A DNA stretch of 64,000 bases from CAWAHD01 sp963781785 (lineage in GTDB: Bacteria; Planctomycetota; Planctomycetia; Isosphaerales; Isosphaeraceae), in contig CAWAHD010000005.1 in the NCBI GenBank assembly GCA_963781785.1, positions 3,472,001 through 3,536,000 on the forward strand, in the 5' to 3' direction. A program made the position numbers and the translations under genes. Below the pieces are notes generated by a model. It was not told the DNA's origin and made no database searches. It saw only the letters and a program-made list of their open reading frames with translations. The stretch's first letter is position 1. Each line of letters starts with the position of its first letter. Of the stretch, positions 18,571-27,651 are shown in pieces.

Positions 18571-18762
18571 ACTGCGAGAGCGCGTGCGGCCCGTCGTGCC
18601 ACCAATCTCGAGCATGCCCGCCCCGCCTCGAAATCAAGCGCAACCGCCCGAACGCTGTTAACGCCCAGCGGTCCGAACCGTTGTGCTATGAATCGATTGC
18701 GGCGGTCGACCTCGACCCGTTCACCCAGGCATGCCGGCGTCGCAGTCCCTGTCCTTTCCGCC
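18571..18762. repeat. Dispersed repeat R1, copy E
   Basis: Diverged from copies B and C, but again with an open minus-strand frame (ERTGTATPACLGERVEVDRR and onward). The gap 18473-19628 has no convincing gene and is filled by this copy and the tandem repeats that follow. Confidence 0.8.
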
Positions 18763-18858
18763 TGGCACACCGAGGCGTCACTACGCGAGCTGGCCGCTTC
18801 GTCCGGACTTTCGCGTCCCGACAGCGTCCCCAACCGCACGCGTCGGGTCGACGCGGCT

Positions 18859-19303
18859 GAAAGCATCCCCCGAGCTGTCCAACAATCTCGCTGACATCCT
18901 CGAACGGGCGAGTTCACCAGACGCCGACGTCCATCAACACAACGCGAAACGTACAACGGCTCCGCCGAAATCGGCACGCTCGAAAACCAAAAACAAAGGC
19001 TGACACCGCGAAGCCGCCCCGAAAGCATCCCCCGAGCTGTCCAACAATCTCGCTGACATCCTCGAACGGGCGAGTTCACCAGACGCCGACGTCCATCAAC
19101 ACAACGCGAAACGTACAACGGCTCCGCCGAAATCGGCACGCTCGAAAACCAAAAACAAAGGCTGACAGCGCGAAGCCGCCAGACACCGCGAAGCCGCCAA
19201 AACAAAGGCTGACACCGCGAAGCCGCCGAAATCGGCACGCTCGAAAACCAAAAACAAAGGCTGACACCGCGAAGCCGCCCAAGGCTGACACCGCGAAGCC
19301 GCC
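18859..19303. repeat. 162-bp tandem duplication plus shorter shuffled modules
   Basis: Unit 18859-19020 starts GAAAGCATCCCCCGAGC and is repeated from 19021 to about 19180. From there to 19303 a sub-module (ACAAAGGCTGACACCGCGAA) recurs at irregular spacing, so the array is nested. No gene is supported on either strand. Confidence 0.8.
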
Positions 19304-19435
19304 CTGGAGGAGGAGTGGGATGAATCCGGAATATCCGAAATAACTTGACAATAGGTCTGACACCCTGGACTGGAGGAGGAGTGGGATGAATCCGGAATAT
19401 CCGAAATAACTTGACAATAGGTCTGACACCCTGGA
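19304..19435. repeat. 66-bp tandem repeat, two units
   Basis: CTGGAGGAGGAGTGGGATGA starts at 19304 and again at 19370. The two units appear identical. The following 19445-19505 contains AAAACCGTTTAGCGGACCTG, a partial relative of repeat R4 in inverse orientation. Confidence 0.8.
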
Positions 19436-19628
19436 CCGGACCTGACCACGCGGATGGCCCCCCGCGGGCTGAAAACCGTTTAGCGGACCTGACCTCGCGG
19501 ATGCTTACCGGATCTGAGCCCACGGGCGAACGTTGAGTTGCGGCAGCCGCATGCCTGGAGTTCTTTCGTGCCGAGTGCTATGCTGAGAGTCGATTCCGGG
19601 CGAACGTCCGCTTCGAGAGGGAACAGCC

Positions 19629-19841
19629 ATGCCCGCCGCAGTAAGAATCAAATCGGGCAAGTACGGCAGCGCCATTGCCCTGCTCCTGGAGCGAGGCGGT
19701 GCGTTTCAAACGCGACACGAGCGAACGTTGATCGTGGACCCCGCCCAGAAAAAAGCTCTGGAGCGAGCTGGCCTGATTGAAGCGAAGAAATTGAAGGAAA
19801 TATCTAACAAGGAAAATGGCCAGAAAAAAGACACCGGCTGA
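19629..19841 (+). CDS. Small hypothetical protein, first of a two-gene unit
   Basis: 70 residues, basic, with no family I recognise (starts MPAAVRIKSGKYGSAIALLL). A GAGGGA site lies before the ATG and the stop is 26 bases inside the next gene, so the two are translationally coupled. It lies between repeat arrays and may be cargo of a mobile region. Confidence 0.5.
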   Translation: MPAAVRIKSGKYGSAIALLLERGGAFQTRHERTLIVDPAQKKALERAGLIEAKKLKEISNKENGQKKDTG

Positions 19842-20268
19842 CAGATTTCGGGAGCGGCTTGACGCCCTCAACGATCGAATAGCGGACGACCTTCGCTTAC
19901 CCAGTCTCGAAGGAAACCGCCTGGAAGGCTACGCCTATCTTTTTCGCCTCATTCTGCCCTTGCTCAACGCGAAAGGGAAACACGTCTTCACGGATCCCGT
20001 GCTCGATGAATTGTTTCAGGTGCTCGACACCCGTTTCGGGGGCTGCATGGTGGCCTCGTCGTCGTCGGCACCACCGCTGTGGGGACTCTGGCACCCCCCA
20101 CAGGAAAGGCAGTCGGAGAAGGACTATCTGACCACTGTGGAAGTTCTTGCCAACCCGATCGAGGCTGCCAACCGCTTTTTTGTTGACCTTAAGCCGATCT
20201 TGAAAACCGCCGGCCAAATTGAGCAGCAGGAGATCCTGATTTCGCGGATCGAATGCCGGCTGATGTGA
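19816..20268 (+). CDS. Hypothetical protein, second of a two-gene unit
   Basis: 150 residues, mostly helical, with an odd Ser/Pro/Trp-rich centre (VASSSSAPPLWGLWHPP) and a C-terminus NPIEAANRFFVDLKPILKTA. No membrane segment, no known catalytic motif. RBS AAGGAA lies before the ATG. It overlaps the preceding gene by 26 bases. I do not recognise the family. Confidence 0.55.
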   Translation: MARKKTPADRFRERLDALNDRIADDLRLPSLEGNRLEGYAYLFRLILPLLNAKGKHVFTDPVLDELFQVLDTRFGGCMVASSSSAPPLWGLWHPPQERQSEKDYLTTVEVLANPIEAANRFFVDLKPILKTAGQIEQQEILISRIECRLM

Positions 20269-20413
20269 CGCATGGCTCTCTCAAGGCTGATCGGGACGGA
20301 AACCGGGACGCGATTGTTATTGAGGTCACGGCTCGGAGCACGCCGCCCATGCGGAAAGCCGGCCAAGGAAAGCGACCCAAGCCGTGATTGATGCCCACAG
20401 ACATGTTCGCTAC

Positions 20414-20907
20414 GCGCAGGATCCTGAAATGCCGAACGAACGGCCAAGCATCCAGCGCGCCGTTTCACGCCTTGGTTGCCGTCCTGGGCGGATCAATCGC
20501 GTCCGGGTTTCCGTGCCAGATTCTCATCCCGGTTTCCGCCGTGGGCAAACTCATCGCCGCCCGGTTTCCGTCCCAGCGGGCGGGATCCTGAAATGCCGAA
20601 CGAACGGCAACGCGTCCAACCCTCCGTTTCACGCCCTGGTTGCCGTCCTGGGCGGATCAATCGCGTCCCGGTTTCCATCCCAGGTTCGCATTCAATCCGG
20701 TTTCCGCCGTGGGCAAGCTCATCGCCGCCCGGTTTCCGTCCCCGCCAATCTCAAGCATCCCCGCCCCGCCTGGAATTCAGGCACGACCGCCCGAACGCTG
20801 TTGACGCGCAGCGATCCGCACCGTTGTGCTATAAATAGGTTGCCGCGGTCGACCTGGACCCGTTCACCCGGGCATGCCGGCGTCGCGGCGCTTGTCCTTT
20901 CTGCCCC
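20414..20907. repeat. Two R3 copies followed by R1 copy F
   Basis: R3 at 20414-20579 and again at 20582-20743, then R1 at 20744-20907. The second R3 plus R1 is the same composite as 17302-17629. The stretch 20269-21417 has no supported gene; 21196-21335 has no recognisable feature. Confidence 0.8.
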
Positions 20908-20914
20908 GGATAGT

Positions 20915-21195
20915 GAGACGACAGACAGAGAAGGGGAAATTCAGCCACGGATGGAACACGGATGAAACACGGATAGGATGCAGAGTGGCGCGGAGTTGGT
21001 CCCGGTGAGTTACGGCGATGGGGTAAAAAAGCCATGGCGCTGGAGCATGGAGTGATCACTGAACAAATCCCGATCGACGCCTGCAGGTGGCATGATGACT
21101 GGTGTGTTCCTATCTGTATCCGTGTTCAATCCGTGTTTCATCCGTGGCTAAAGATGCAGTTTGAAACGGCGATTACCGATCGAGGCGGCGTGAAG
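20915..21195. repeat. Dispersed foldback repeat R2, copy 2
   Basis: Partner of 15579-15859, same orientation, with only scattered mismatches. It starts GAGACGACAGACAGAGAAGG and ends GGCGGCGTGAAG. Both copies follow an R1 copy within 40 bp. Confidence 0.8.
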
Positions 21196-21417
21196 CTACC
21201 CGTGCGATCAGTCGCTCGACCGTTCGGCCAATCTCCATCCACAACCAATTCTCGGCAATCTCTTCCGGGACGAGGCCGATCACCGCCGCCATGTCATCAG
21301 ACTGGCCGTGACTTCCGGCTATCTGGACAAAGTTCTCCGCCGGGTCCGGTCCGCTTGTCCTTCAACGGAAAACCGTTTACCGGACCTGACCCCGCGGACT
21401 GACCCCGCGGAGACCCC

Positions 21418-21705
21418 GCGGATGTACCTCCTCGGGGCAATCGAGAAGTTTGGGGAGATGTCGAGGCAAGAGCTCCAGAAGATTGGGCTCGAGATTGCAA
21501 CGCTGGGTATGAATGGATTCGATGTGAACGACTCTCGCGAGAAATACCAGCTTCGCAGCCTGCCGGGGCGATTCAGCGGCTTGCACATGTCTGCCTGATG
21601 CACGCGGCGTTCAAGATCATCAATCCAACCGCCGACATCGGTTTCGATCTGGCGGATGAGTATGCTGTGGCGCAACAGATGAAGCGGGACCGGAGAGACA
21701 CCTAG
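21418..21705 (+). pseudogene. C-terminal fragment of an unknown conserved protein
   Basis: In one frame: MYLLGAIEKFGEMSRQELQK, then LRSLPGRFSGLHM; after a shift near 21598 the other frame continues MHAAFKIINPTADIGFDLAD to a stop at 21705. Composition and continuity across the shift look like a real protein tail, but I cannot name its family. It begins just after an inverted partial R4 repeat (about 21336-21395). Confidence 0.4.
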
Positions 21706-21812
21706 GAACTATTCTGCCAAATTCTCGATCATTCTGACGTATTCCTCGGGCAACGCATGGTGTCGAGCGCCTGAGTTGCATCTCATCACGATCTTGGTAA
21801 GGTTTAGGAAGC

Positions 21813-22046
21813 ATGATTAATCCTCGGGGAGACCGTCGTGTGATCAACTTGCGAGATTTTCTCAGGATCTCCGAGGCAGCCGACTACCTCGGCGTGTCTC
21901 CGAATACCCTGCGGAACTGGGAATCGGCAGGAAAGATCGTCGCTCACCGGCATCCGGTGAACGACTACCGTCTGTTTCGCCAGGAAGACCTCGATGCGGT
22001 GCTGAAGAAAGTTGAACGACCGCCACGGCAACGGAGAGCGAAATGA
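21813..22046 (+). CDS. MerR/excisionase-type DNA-binding protein, BREX-associated
   Basis: 77 residues consisting almost only of one winged helix: LRISEAADYLGVSPNTLRNW, then ESAGKIVAHRHPVNDYRLF, typical of MerR-like/excisionase-fold HTH proteins. It has no ligand-binding tail. It lies 42 bp upstream of pglW in the same direction and is probably the regulator of the BREX operon. An AGGAAG site is very close to the ATG. Confidence 0.75.
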   Translation: MINPRGDRRVINLRDFLRISEAADYLGVSPNTLRNWESAGKIVAHRHPVNDYRLFRQEDLDAVLKKVERPPRQRRAK

Positions 22047-22088
22047 TTCGCCGCAGGAAGTCCAGTCGCCGTTGGCAGAAAGCGACGC

Positions 22089-25000
22089 ATGGAACCCCCA
22101 CGCTGGAAAATCATCACCCCGTCGCAGTATGACCACGAGCGTGACGCCCTTGATTTCGTGCGTGCCGGTCTGCCGGATCACGATCCTTACCGGGCGTGGA
22201 CCAATTTCGAGTTCCAGACCGATGATGGAGCCATCTACGAGGTCGATCTCCTGGTCCTGACAAAACAGGGCTTCTGGCTGGTTGAGTGTAAGGCGTGGCA
22301 TGGTCGCATTTCGGGCGATGTGGGCACGTGGAACTGCTCCATCGACGGCAAGTATCGCACAGAGGACAACCCAGTCCTGCTGGCCAACCGTAAGGCGAAG
22401 GCCCTGTCTTCCCTGCTCAAAGCCCAAGCTGCCACGGCCAAAGTCCGGCTGCCGTGGCTCGACGCCCTCGTCTTCCTATCAGCAGACGACATCCAGTGCG
22501 ACCTGACCGGCCCGGCTCGCAATCGCGTGTGCCTCAAGGATCGACCGCAGAAAGGTGAGCGTTCAGAACGGAAAGGCATCATCGCCGCCCTGATGAACCG
22601 GGATTGTGACGGAGTCGATCGCGATCCACGAGCCACCATTGACATCAAGGTCGCCAAGGCCCTCTCACGGGCGATGGAACAGGCAGGCATTCGCCCTTCA
22701 CAACGGTCACGGAGAATCGGCGACTACATCCTTGGCGATCTGATCGCCGATGGGCCGGGCTATCAAGATCGGCTAGCCAAGCATGCTGGTTTCGACAACG
22801 TGTACTGCCGAGTCCGCCAGTACACCGTCGCCCACGCTTCAACCGAGGACCAGCGAAAGCACCTGCGACGGGCGGCAGCCCGTGAGTTCCAGATTATCCA
22901 GACGCTCGATCATCGGGGCATACTGCCGGTGCTCGACTACAAGGACCACGAGAATGGCCCCGCCCTGCTGTTCCGTTACCTCGACCCCGAGGCCGTCCGG
23001 TTTGACCACTATCTGGCGACGAAGTACCACAAGCTGACCACCGACGAGCGGCTCGACATGTTGCGGCAGATCGCCGACGCCATCCGCTACGCCCATAGCA
23101 AGCGAGTGATTCATCGAGCCCTTGGCCCCCAGAGCATCCTCGTCAGCGACGCCACCTCACCATCGCCCCGGCTCCAGGTTTACAACTGGCAGGTCGGCGT
23201 GCGGGAAGCCGCGTCGACCTCCGGGCGAGTCACCAACGTCGAAGATCTGGTCGAAGCCCACGCCCTGGTCTACATGTCACCAGAGGCCATTTCCGACGCC
23301 CGCAAAATCACGGAAGCGTCGGATGTCTTCTCGTTGGGGGCGCTTGCTTACCACTTGTTTGCATCCCGGCCACCGGCCAGCAACCCGACCGAGCTGGCCA
23401 AGATCCTGCGTGAGCAGAAGGGGCTCAGTATTTCGTCCGTGCTGGATGGCGCCGGGCCGAAGCTCGAAGAGATGATCCAGTGGAGCACTCATCCCGATGT
23501 GCTCACTCGGATCGGCTCGGTTGAAGATTTCCTGGCGATGCTTGATGAGGTTGAGGACGAGCTCACCGCCCCGACCGAAGTCATCGTGGCTGATCCGCTC
23601 ACGGCGAAACGCGGCGACCGACTTTCACATGGATTCATCGTTGAACGTGTTCTGGGCCAGGGTGCGACGGCCTCGGCATTATTGGCCAAACGGGGCGAAA
23701 AGGAGGTCGTCCTCAAGATTGCCTTGAGCGAGGAAAATAACGAGCGTCTGCACGAAGAGGCGGAAGCGCTGCGAACGATCCACAGCGAGTTCATCGTCGC
23801 CATCGAAGACGAGCTCGAAATGGACGGCAGGACCGTGCTCGTTCTCCAAAAGGCGGGTGACAAGACACTATCTGGCCAGCTACGCACCGAAGGTGTTCCC
23901 AGCTTAGACCTGCTCTCTCGTTACGGCGACGACCTGTTGTCGGCGGTGGCTTCGCTGGAACGTCACGGAGTCGTGCATCGAGATATCAAGCCGGACAACA
24001 TCGGTATTCGGTCGCTCACGAAGCAGCGAAACCAGTTGATCCTGTTTGACTTCTCGCTGGCCAAGGCTCCGCTCGACAACATCAATGTCGGAACCGAAGG
24101 CTACCGTGACCCATTCCTCGTGAATCGGAAGCCGCTGAGGTGGGACCTGGCGGCTGAACGGTATTCGGCGGCGGTCACATTATACGAGATGACACTCGGC
24201 GCAGGCGTGCTGCCGCAGTGGGGCAGCGGAAAATCCGCCGAGGCTCTGACCGACGACGAATTGTTGATCGACGCTGAAAAGTTTGACGCCAGTGTGCGCG
24301 ATGGGCTGGTTGCTTTCTTCCGCAAGGCACTGCACAGGGAACCCGAAGGGCGGTACGGCAATGCCTACGACATGCAGACCGCCTGGCGGCAGGTGTTCAA
24401 GGAGTCCGAGCAACGGAAGATCACGACAAAGAGTGGCGAGGAGATCGTTCTTGGCGTTTCGCTCGAGCAGGCCACGCTCGGAACACCCGTCTCGGCCCTG
24501 GGTCTGAGCACGCGTGCCCGCAATGCGCTTGAGCGTGCGAATGTGATCACGGTCGTCGAGCTGCTGCGGTTCCCCGTGAGCAATATCCACATGATGCGTG
24601 GTGTGGGGAACCAGACCCGCCGGGAAATCATTCGTTTCGTCGGCGAATTGCGGGAGAGATTTCCGAACGTCCAGGCGAACAAGCCCGATGACCAGGCGCC
24701 GATCGACATCCTCGCGGAACCGCCCAGCCTGGAAGTCCTGCACCATCGCATCGTGGGCTTTCGCAATCCAAAGAAAGACGCCGAGTGGAAGATCCGGGCC
24801 GGGTTCCTGGGCATGATGGCTCCGGAGAGTCAACCGGCCAGCCAGTGGCCCAGCCAGACCGATGTGGCCGACGGTTTGCTTGTGACACGGGCTCGGATCG
24901 GCCAGGTCTTGTCAGGTGATCGAAGTCGTTGGAGCAAGGACCCCCTGGTCACGGCCTTCCGCCACGAATTGTGCGAACAAATCCAGCGCCTTGGTGGCGT

Positions 25001-26330
25001 CGTCACGATCGCCGAGATCATCGACCTCACGATCCTGTTACGTCCGCCCGCCGGTACGATGGGAGCCGCGCATCAACAGCGCATGGCTTCCGCCGTAGCA
25101 CGGGCGGCCGTGGAAACCGAGGACTCGATGGCCCAGCGCCGATTCCAGATCCGCCGCCTTGGCGGCAAGATCGCTGTCGCCTGCACGCAAGAACTGGCTT
25201 CCTTCGCAGAAAAGCTCGGACGAGTAGCCGATCAACTCGCCGCAGACGATCCCTTGCCTCCGCCGTTGCGAGTCTTCCAGGAACTTTATGAGGTGCCCCA
25301 GCCGCAGCAGCCACATGGCTGCCAGCCCTTTAGCAACGAGCGGTTGCTCAATCTGGCGGCGGCGATGAGTCAGACGGCAGCGGTGTCCTCTCGCCAGGAA
25401 TTTTACCCAAAGGGGATGGCTGCCGAGCGGGCCTTGCGGCTGGGTATCGGAGCACTCAGTGGTTTGGGACTCGGTGATGGTGACGGTGGCCTCAGCGTTG
25501 AACAGATTCGAGACCGCTTGCGAAGCCGCTACCCCGAAGCTGAGCCGTTGCCGAACCGGCCTCAACTCGATGAGCTGCTGAATCGTGTGGGTGTTGATGT
25601 TCGCTGGAACCCCGAGACCGCTACGTACCAACGCCGGGAGCAACAGCGGCTGGTCACGTCGGGTTCGTCGATTCCCAAGCGACGCTCGACGGCCACCAGC
25701 ACGCGGCACGTCGAAATCACGCCAGAGATCGCCGAAGCCCGGCAGTTTGAAGAGCGGCTGCGTCATGCCCACGCGGACGGCGGTTTCCTTGTGCTCACCG
25801 TGCGGCCCAGCCGGATGCGGCGCTGTGAAGACGAATTGCTCCGCCGCTTTGAATTGTGCCGGGTGTCGTTCGACGAGATGCTCTTTGCAGCGCTGCGGGA
25901 CGAGGCCAAGGATCTCGATGTCGATTGGTCCATCATTGAACATGCCGATGGAGCCGAGCACGCCAGTCAGGATTGGTCGAACTTGCTGCATTTGGCCGGG
26001 TTGGCGGCTCCCAAAATCGCCGCCGATTTGATGAATCGGGAAGATCACCTGCTCTTGGTTCATCCGGGTTTGATCGCCCGGTACGAACTGATGTCGATCC
26101 TGGAAACGCTGCGGGACCGAGTAGGGCACGACGTGCCATGTCCGGGGGTGTGGGTCTTGGTCGCAACGGATGGACAGAGCGAAACGCCGATTCTCGATCA
26201 TGCGGTGATCCCGCTCATCACGCTGGGCCAGCGGGCCAAGGTGTCGGAAGGGTGGATCGACAACGTACATCGTGGGAAGATCGAAACCACGAAAGACACG
26301 AAACACACGAAAGAAAAGGCAGGGACCTGA
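22089..26330 (+). CDS. pglW: BREX type 2 serine/threonine kinase PglW
   Basis: 1413 residues, intact. Domains: an N-terminal NERD nuclease-like domain (about 15-130, EVDLLVLTKQGFWLVECKAW, E/D..ECK core); a first kinase-like domain (about 210-490) whose catalytic loop reads HRALGPQS instead of HRDxxxxN and so is a pseudokinase; a second kinase domain (about 520-780) with HGVVHRDIKPDN and DFS in place of DFG; then a helix-hairpin-helix region (about 800-860, MRGVGNQTRREII) like the RNA polymerase alpha CTD; then a long C-terminal region. PglW is the phosphorylating component of the Pgl/type 2 BREX phage-defense system. The last 14 residues (TTKDTKHTKEKAGT) are translated from a foldback repeat arm. 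Confidence 0.92.
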   Translation: MEPPRWKIITPSQYDHERDALDFVRAGLPDHDPYRAWTNFEFQTDDGAIYEVDLLVLTKQGFWLVECKAWHGRISGDVGTWNCSIDGKYRTEDNPVLLANRKAKALSSLLKAQAATAKVRLPWLDALVFLSADDIQCDLTGPARNRVCLKDRPQKGERSERKGIIAALMNRDCDGVDRDPRATIDIKVAKALSRAMEQAGIRPSQRSRRIGDYILGDLIADGPGYQDRLAKHAGFDNVYCRVRQYTVAHASTEDQRKHLRRAAAREFQIIQTLDHRGILPVLDYKDHENGPALLFRYLDPEAVRFDHYLATKYHKLTTDERLDMLRQIADAIRYAHSKRVIHRALGPQSILVSDATSPSPRLQVYNWQVGVREAASTSGRVTNVEDLVEAHALVYMSPEAISDARKITEASDVFSLGALAYHLFASRPPASNPTELAKILREQKGLSISSVLDGAGPKLEEMIQWSTHPDVLTRIGSVEDFLAMLDEVEDELTAPTEVIVADPLTAKRGDRLSHGFIVERVLGQGATASALLAKRGEKEVVLKIALSEENNERLHEEAEALRTIHSEFIVAIEDELEMDGRTVLVLQKAGDKTLSGQLRTEGVPSLDLLSRYGDDLLSAVASLERHGVVHRDIKPDNIGIRSLTKQRNQLILFDFSLAKAPLDNINVGTEGYRDPFLVNRKPLRWDLAAERYSAAVTLYEMTLGAGVLPQWGSGKSAEALTDDELLIDAEKFDASVRDGLVAFFRKALHREPEGRYGNAYDMQTAWRQVFKESEQRKITTKSGEEIVLGVSLEQATLGTPVSALGLSTRARNALERANVITVVELLRFPVSNIHMMRGVGNQTRREIIRFVGELRERFPNVQANKPDDQAPIDILAEPPSLEVLHHRIVGFRNPKKDAEWKIRAGFLGMMAPESQPASQWPSQTDVADGLLVTRARIGQVLSGDRSRWSKDPLVTAFRHELCEQIQRLGGVVTIAEIIDLTILLRPPAGTMGAAHQQRMASAVARAAVETEDSMAQRRFQIRRLGGKIAVACTQELASFAEKLGRVADQLAADDPLPPPLRVFQELYEVPQPQQPHGCQPFSNERLLNLAAAMSQTAAVSSRQEFYPKGMAAERALRLGIGALSGLGLGDGDGGLSVEQIRDRLRSRYPEAEPLPNRPQLDELLNRVGVDVRWNPETATYQRREQQRLVTSGSSIPKRRSTATSTRHVEITPEIAEARQFEERLRHAHADGGFLVLTVRPSRMRRCEDELLRRFELCRVSFDEMLFAALRDEAKDLDVDWSIIEHADGAEHASQDWSNLLHLAGLAAPKIAADLMNREDHLLLVHPGLIARYELMSILETLRDRVGHDVPCPGVWVLVATDGQSETPILDHAVIPLITLGQRAKVSEGWIDNVHRGKIETTKDTKHTKEKAGT

Positions 26331-26331
26331 G

Positions 26332-26709
26332 ATGATCGAACCGATCTACAAGGACGAGTGTTACGTGATCATGGGAGCCTGCTTCGAGGTTTATAAAGAG
26401 CTGGGCTGCGGGTTTCTGGAATCGGTCTACCAGGAAAGTCTCGAAATCGAACTGGCGATGCAGGGGATACCGTTCCGACCTCAAGTGGATCTGGCCCTAC
26501 GTTACAAGGGCCGATTGTTGAAGCAAGTTTTTGTGCCCGATTTCGAATGTTGGGATAAGATCATCGTGGAGATCAAAGCCGTGACCGAACTGGCGGATGT
26601 TCACCGCGCCCAACTGCACAACTACTTGAAAGCCACTGGTCACCGCCTCGGGCTGCTGGTCAACTTTGGACACTACCCCAACGTTGAATGGGAACGGATC
26701 GTGCGATGA
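26332..26709 (+). CDS. GxxExxY family protein (PDDEXK-like)
   Basis: 125 residues, the family's usual size. It contains the naming motif GFLESVY in LGCGFLESVYQESLEIEL and the nuclease-like core VPDFECWDKIIVEIKAV, ending in the common LLVNFG motif. It starts one base after the pglW stop. GxxExxY proteins are often found as small inserts in other loci and their function is not established; it is not a canonical BREX component. Conserved core residues are intact. Confidence 0.85.
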   Translation: MIEPIYKDECYVIMGACFEVYKELGCGFLESVYQESLEIELAMQGIPFRPQVDLALRYKGRLLKQVFVPDFECWDKIIVEIKAVTELADVHRAQLHNYLKATGHRLGLLVNFGHYPNVEWERIVR

Positions 26710-26717
26710 AGAGGATT

Positions 26718-26824
26718 AACCACGAAACACACGAAATACACGAAAAGAGTCGAGACCGGCCGAAAGCTATGTTGAACTTTCTGGTTTGTGTTCCTCTTTC
26801 GTGTGTTTAGTGTGTTTCGTGGTT
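26718..26824. repeat. Foldback repeat R5 between the GxxExxY gene and pglX
   Basis: Left arm 26718-26745 (AACCACGAAACACACGAAAT...) and right arm 26797-26824 (...GTGTGTTTCGTGGTT) are nearly perfect inverted repeats of 28 bp around a 51-bp centre. Single-arm and two-arm relatives occur at the end of pglW (about 26285-26312) and inside pglX. Confidence 0.85.
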
Positions 26825-26848
26825 TACTCTCAATTCGTGGCTCCGCCC

Positions 26849-27651
26849 ATGAACATCAAGACCCTACTGCCCGACCTTCGCAAACTGGTCACCGATCTGG
26901 CCGAGGACTCGCTCGTCCGCTCCACGAGCGATGCCACGATCGACGCCGGGCTGCGAGATGCGTTTCACCAGATCGAACGAGGGGGCCGTACTGCCCAAGC
27001 CTTTGAAGTCTGGCGGGACGATTATCTCGATCAGGTTGCCGTGGCATGGGTGCTGGCCTGCGTTTTCGTCCGGTTCATGGAAGACAATCAGCTTATCGAC
27101 GAATGCTGGCTGGCCGGGGAAGGCGAGCGCCGCAGGCTGGCCGACGACACGCACGAACTCTTCTTCCGCGAACACGCGCACGACACCGACCGGGAGTATT
27201 TCCAGCACGTCTTCAAGGAAGTCGGCAAGATTCCCGCTGCCAAGGATTTGTTCGCCGAGGGAAAGACGCCGCTCTGGGCTGTCGCTCCGAGTGGGGATGC
27301 GGCGATGCGCCTGCTCAAGTTCTGGCGGGAAATCGATGCGGACTTGGGCCACCTGAAACGATCGTTCCAGGTCGAAAATGGCGACACTCGCTTCCTGGGC
27401 GATCTGTATCAGGAACTCTCCGAACGGGCCAAGAAAAAGTTTGCTCTGCTCCAGACGCCGGTCTTCGTGGAAGAGTTCATTCTTGACCGCACGCTCACGC
27501 CTGCGATTGACGAGTTTGGGCTAGAGCAGGTCCGCATGATCGACCCGACCTGTGGATCGGGCCACTTCTTGCTCGGTGCGTTCGCGCGACTGTTCAACTT
27601 ATGGTGTCAACGGGAAAGCAACGAGATCAAAGCGGCCCAGAAGGCTCTAGA
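26849..27651 (+). pseudogene. pglX: BREX type 2 methyltransferase PglX, 5' part, interrupted by IS1380
   Basis: The first 267 residues of PglX start at MNIKTLLPDLRKLVTDL. They contain the SAM-binding motif I, MIDPTCGSGHFLLGAF, and end at the target site TCTAGA where the IS begins. The upstream ATG at 26786 lies in the foldback repeat and is unlikely. Joining base 27651 to 29554 gives AAG GCT CTA GAC GGC GTG TGG, i.e. KALDGVW, restoring a continuous protein. PglX methylates host DNA in type 2 BREX; with the IS in place, motifs I and IV are on separate pieces. Confidence 0.9.

Noticed and set aside
18859..19435. Possible CRISPR array
   Set aside because: Repeat units are 162 and 66 bp and directly adjacent, with no regular unique spacers and no cas genes.
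18483..19523. Long minus-strand frame with repeated Phe/Arg/Cys-rich peptides
   Set aside because: Open only because tandem DNA repeats with periods that are multiples of three run through it; no start signal or known family.
26786..26848. Upstream start for pglX giving a Cys/Val-rich leader
   Set aside because: The leader is translation of the R5 foldback arm; MNIKTLLPDL at 26849 is the natural PglX start.
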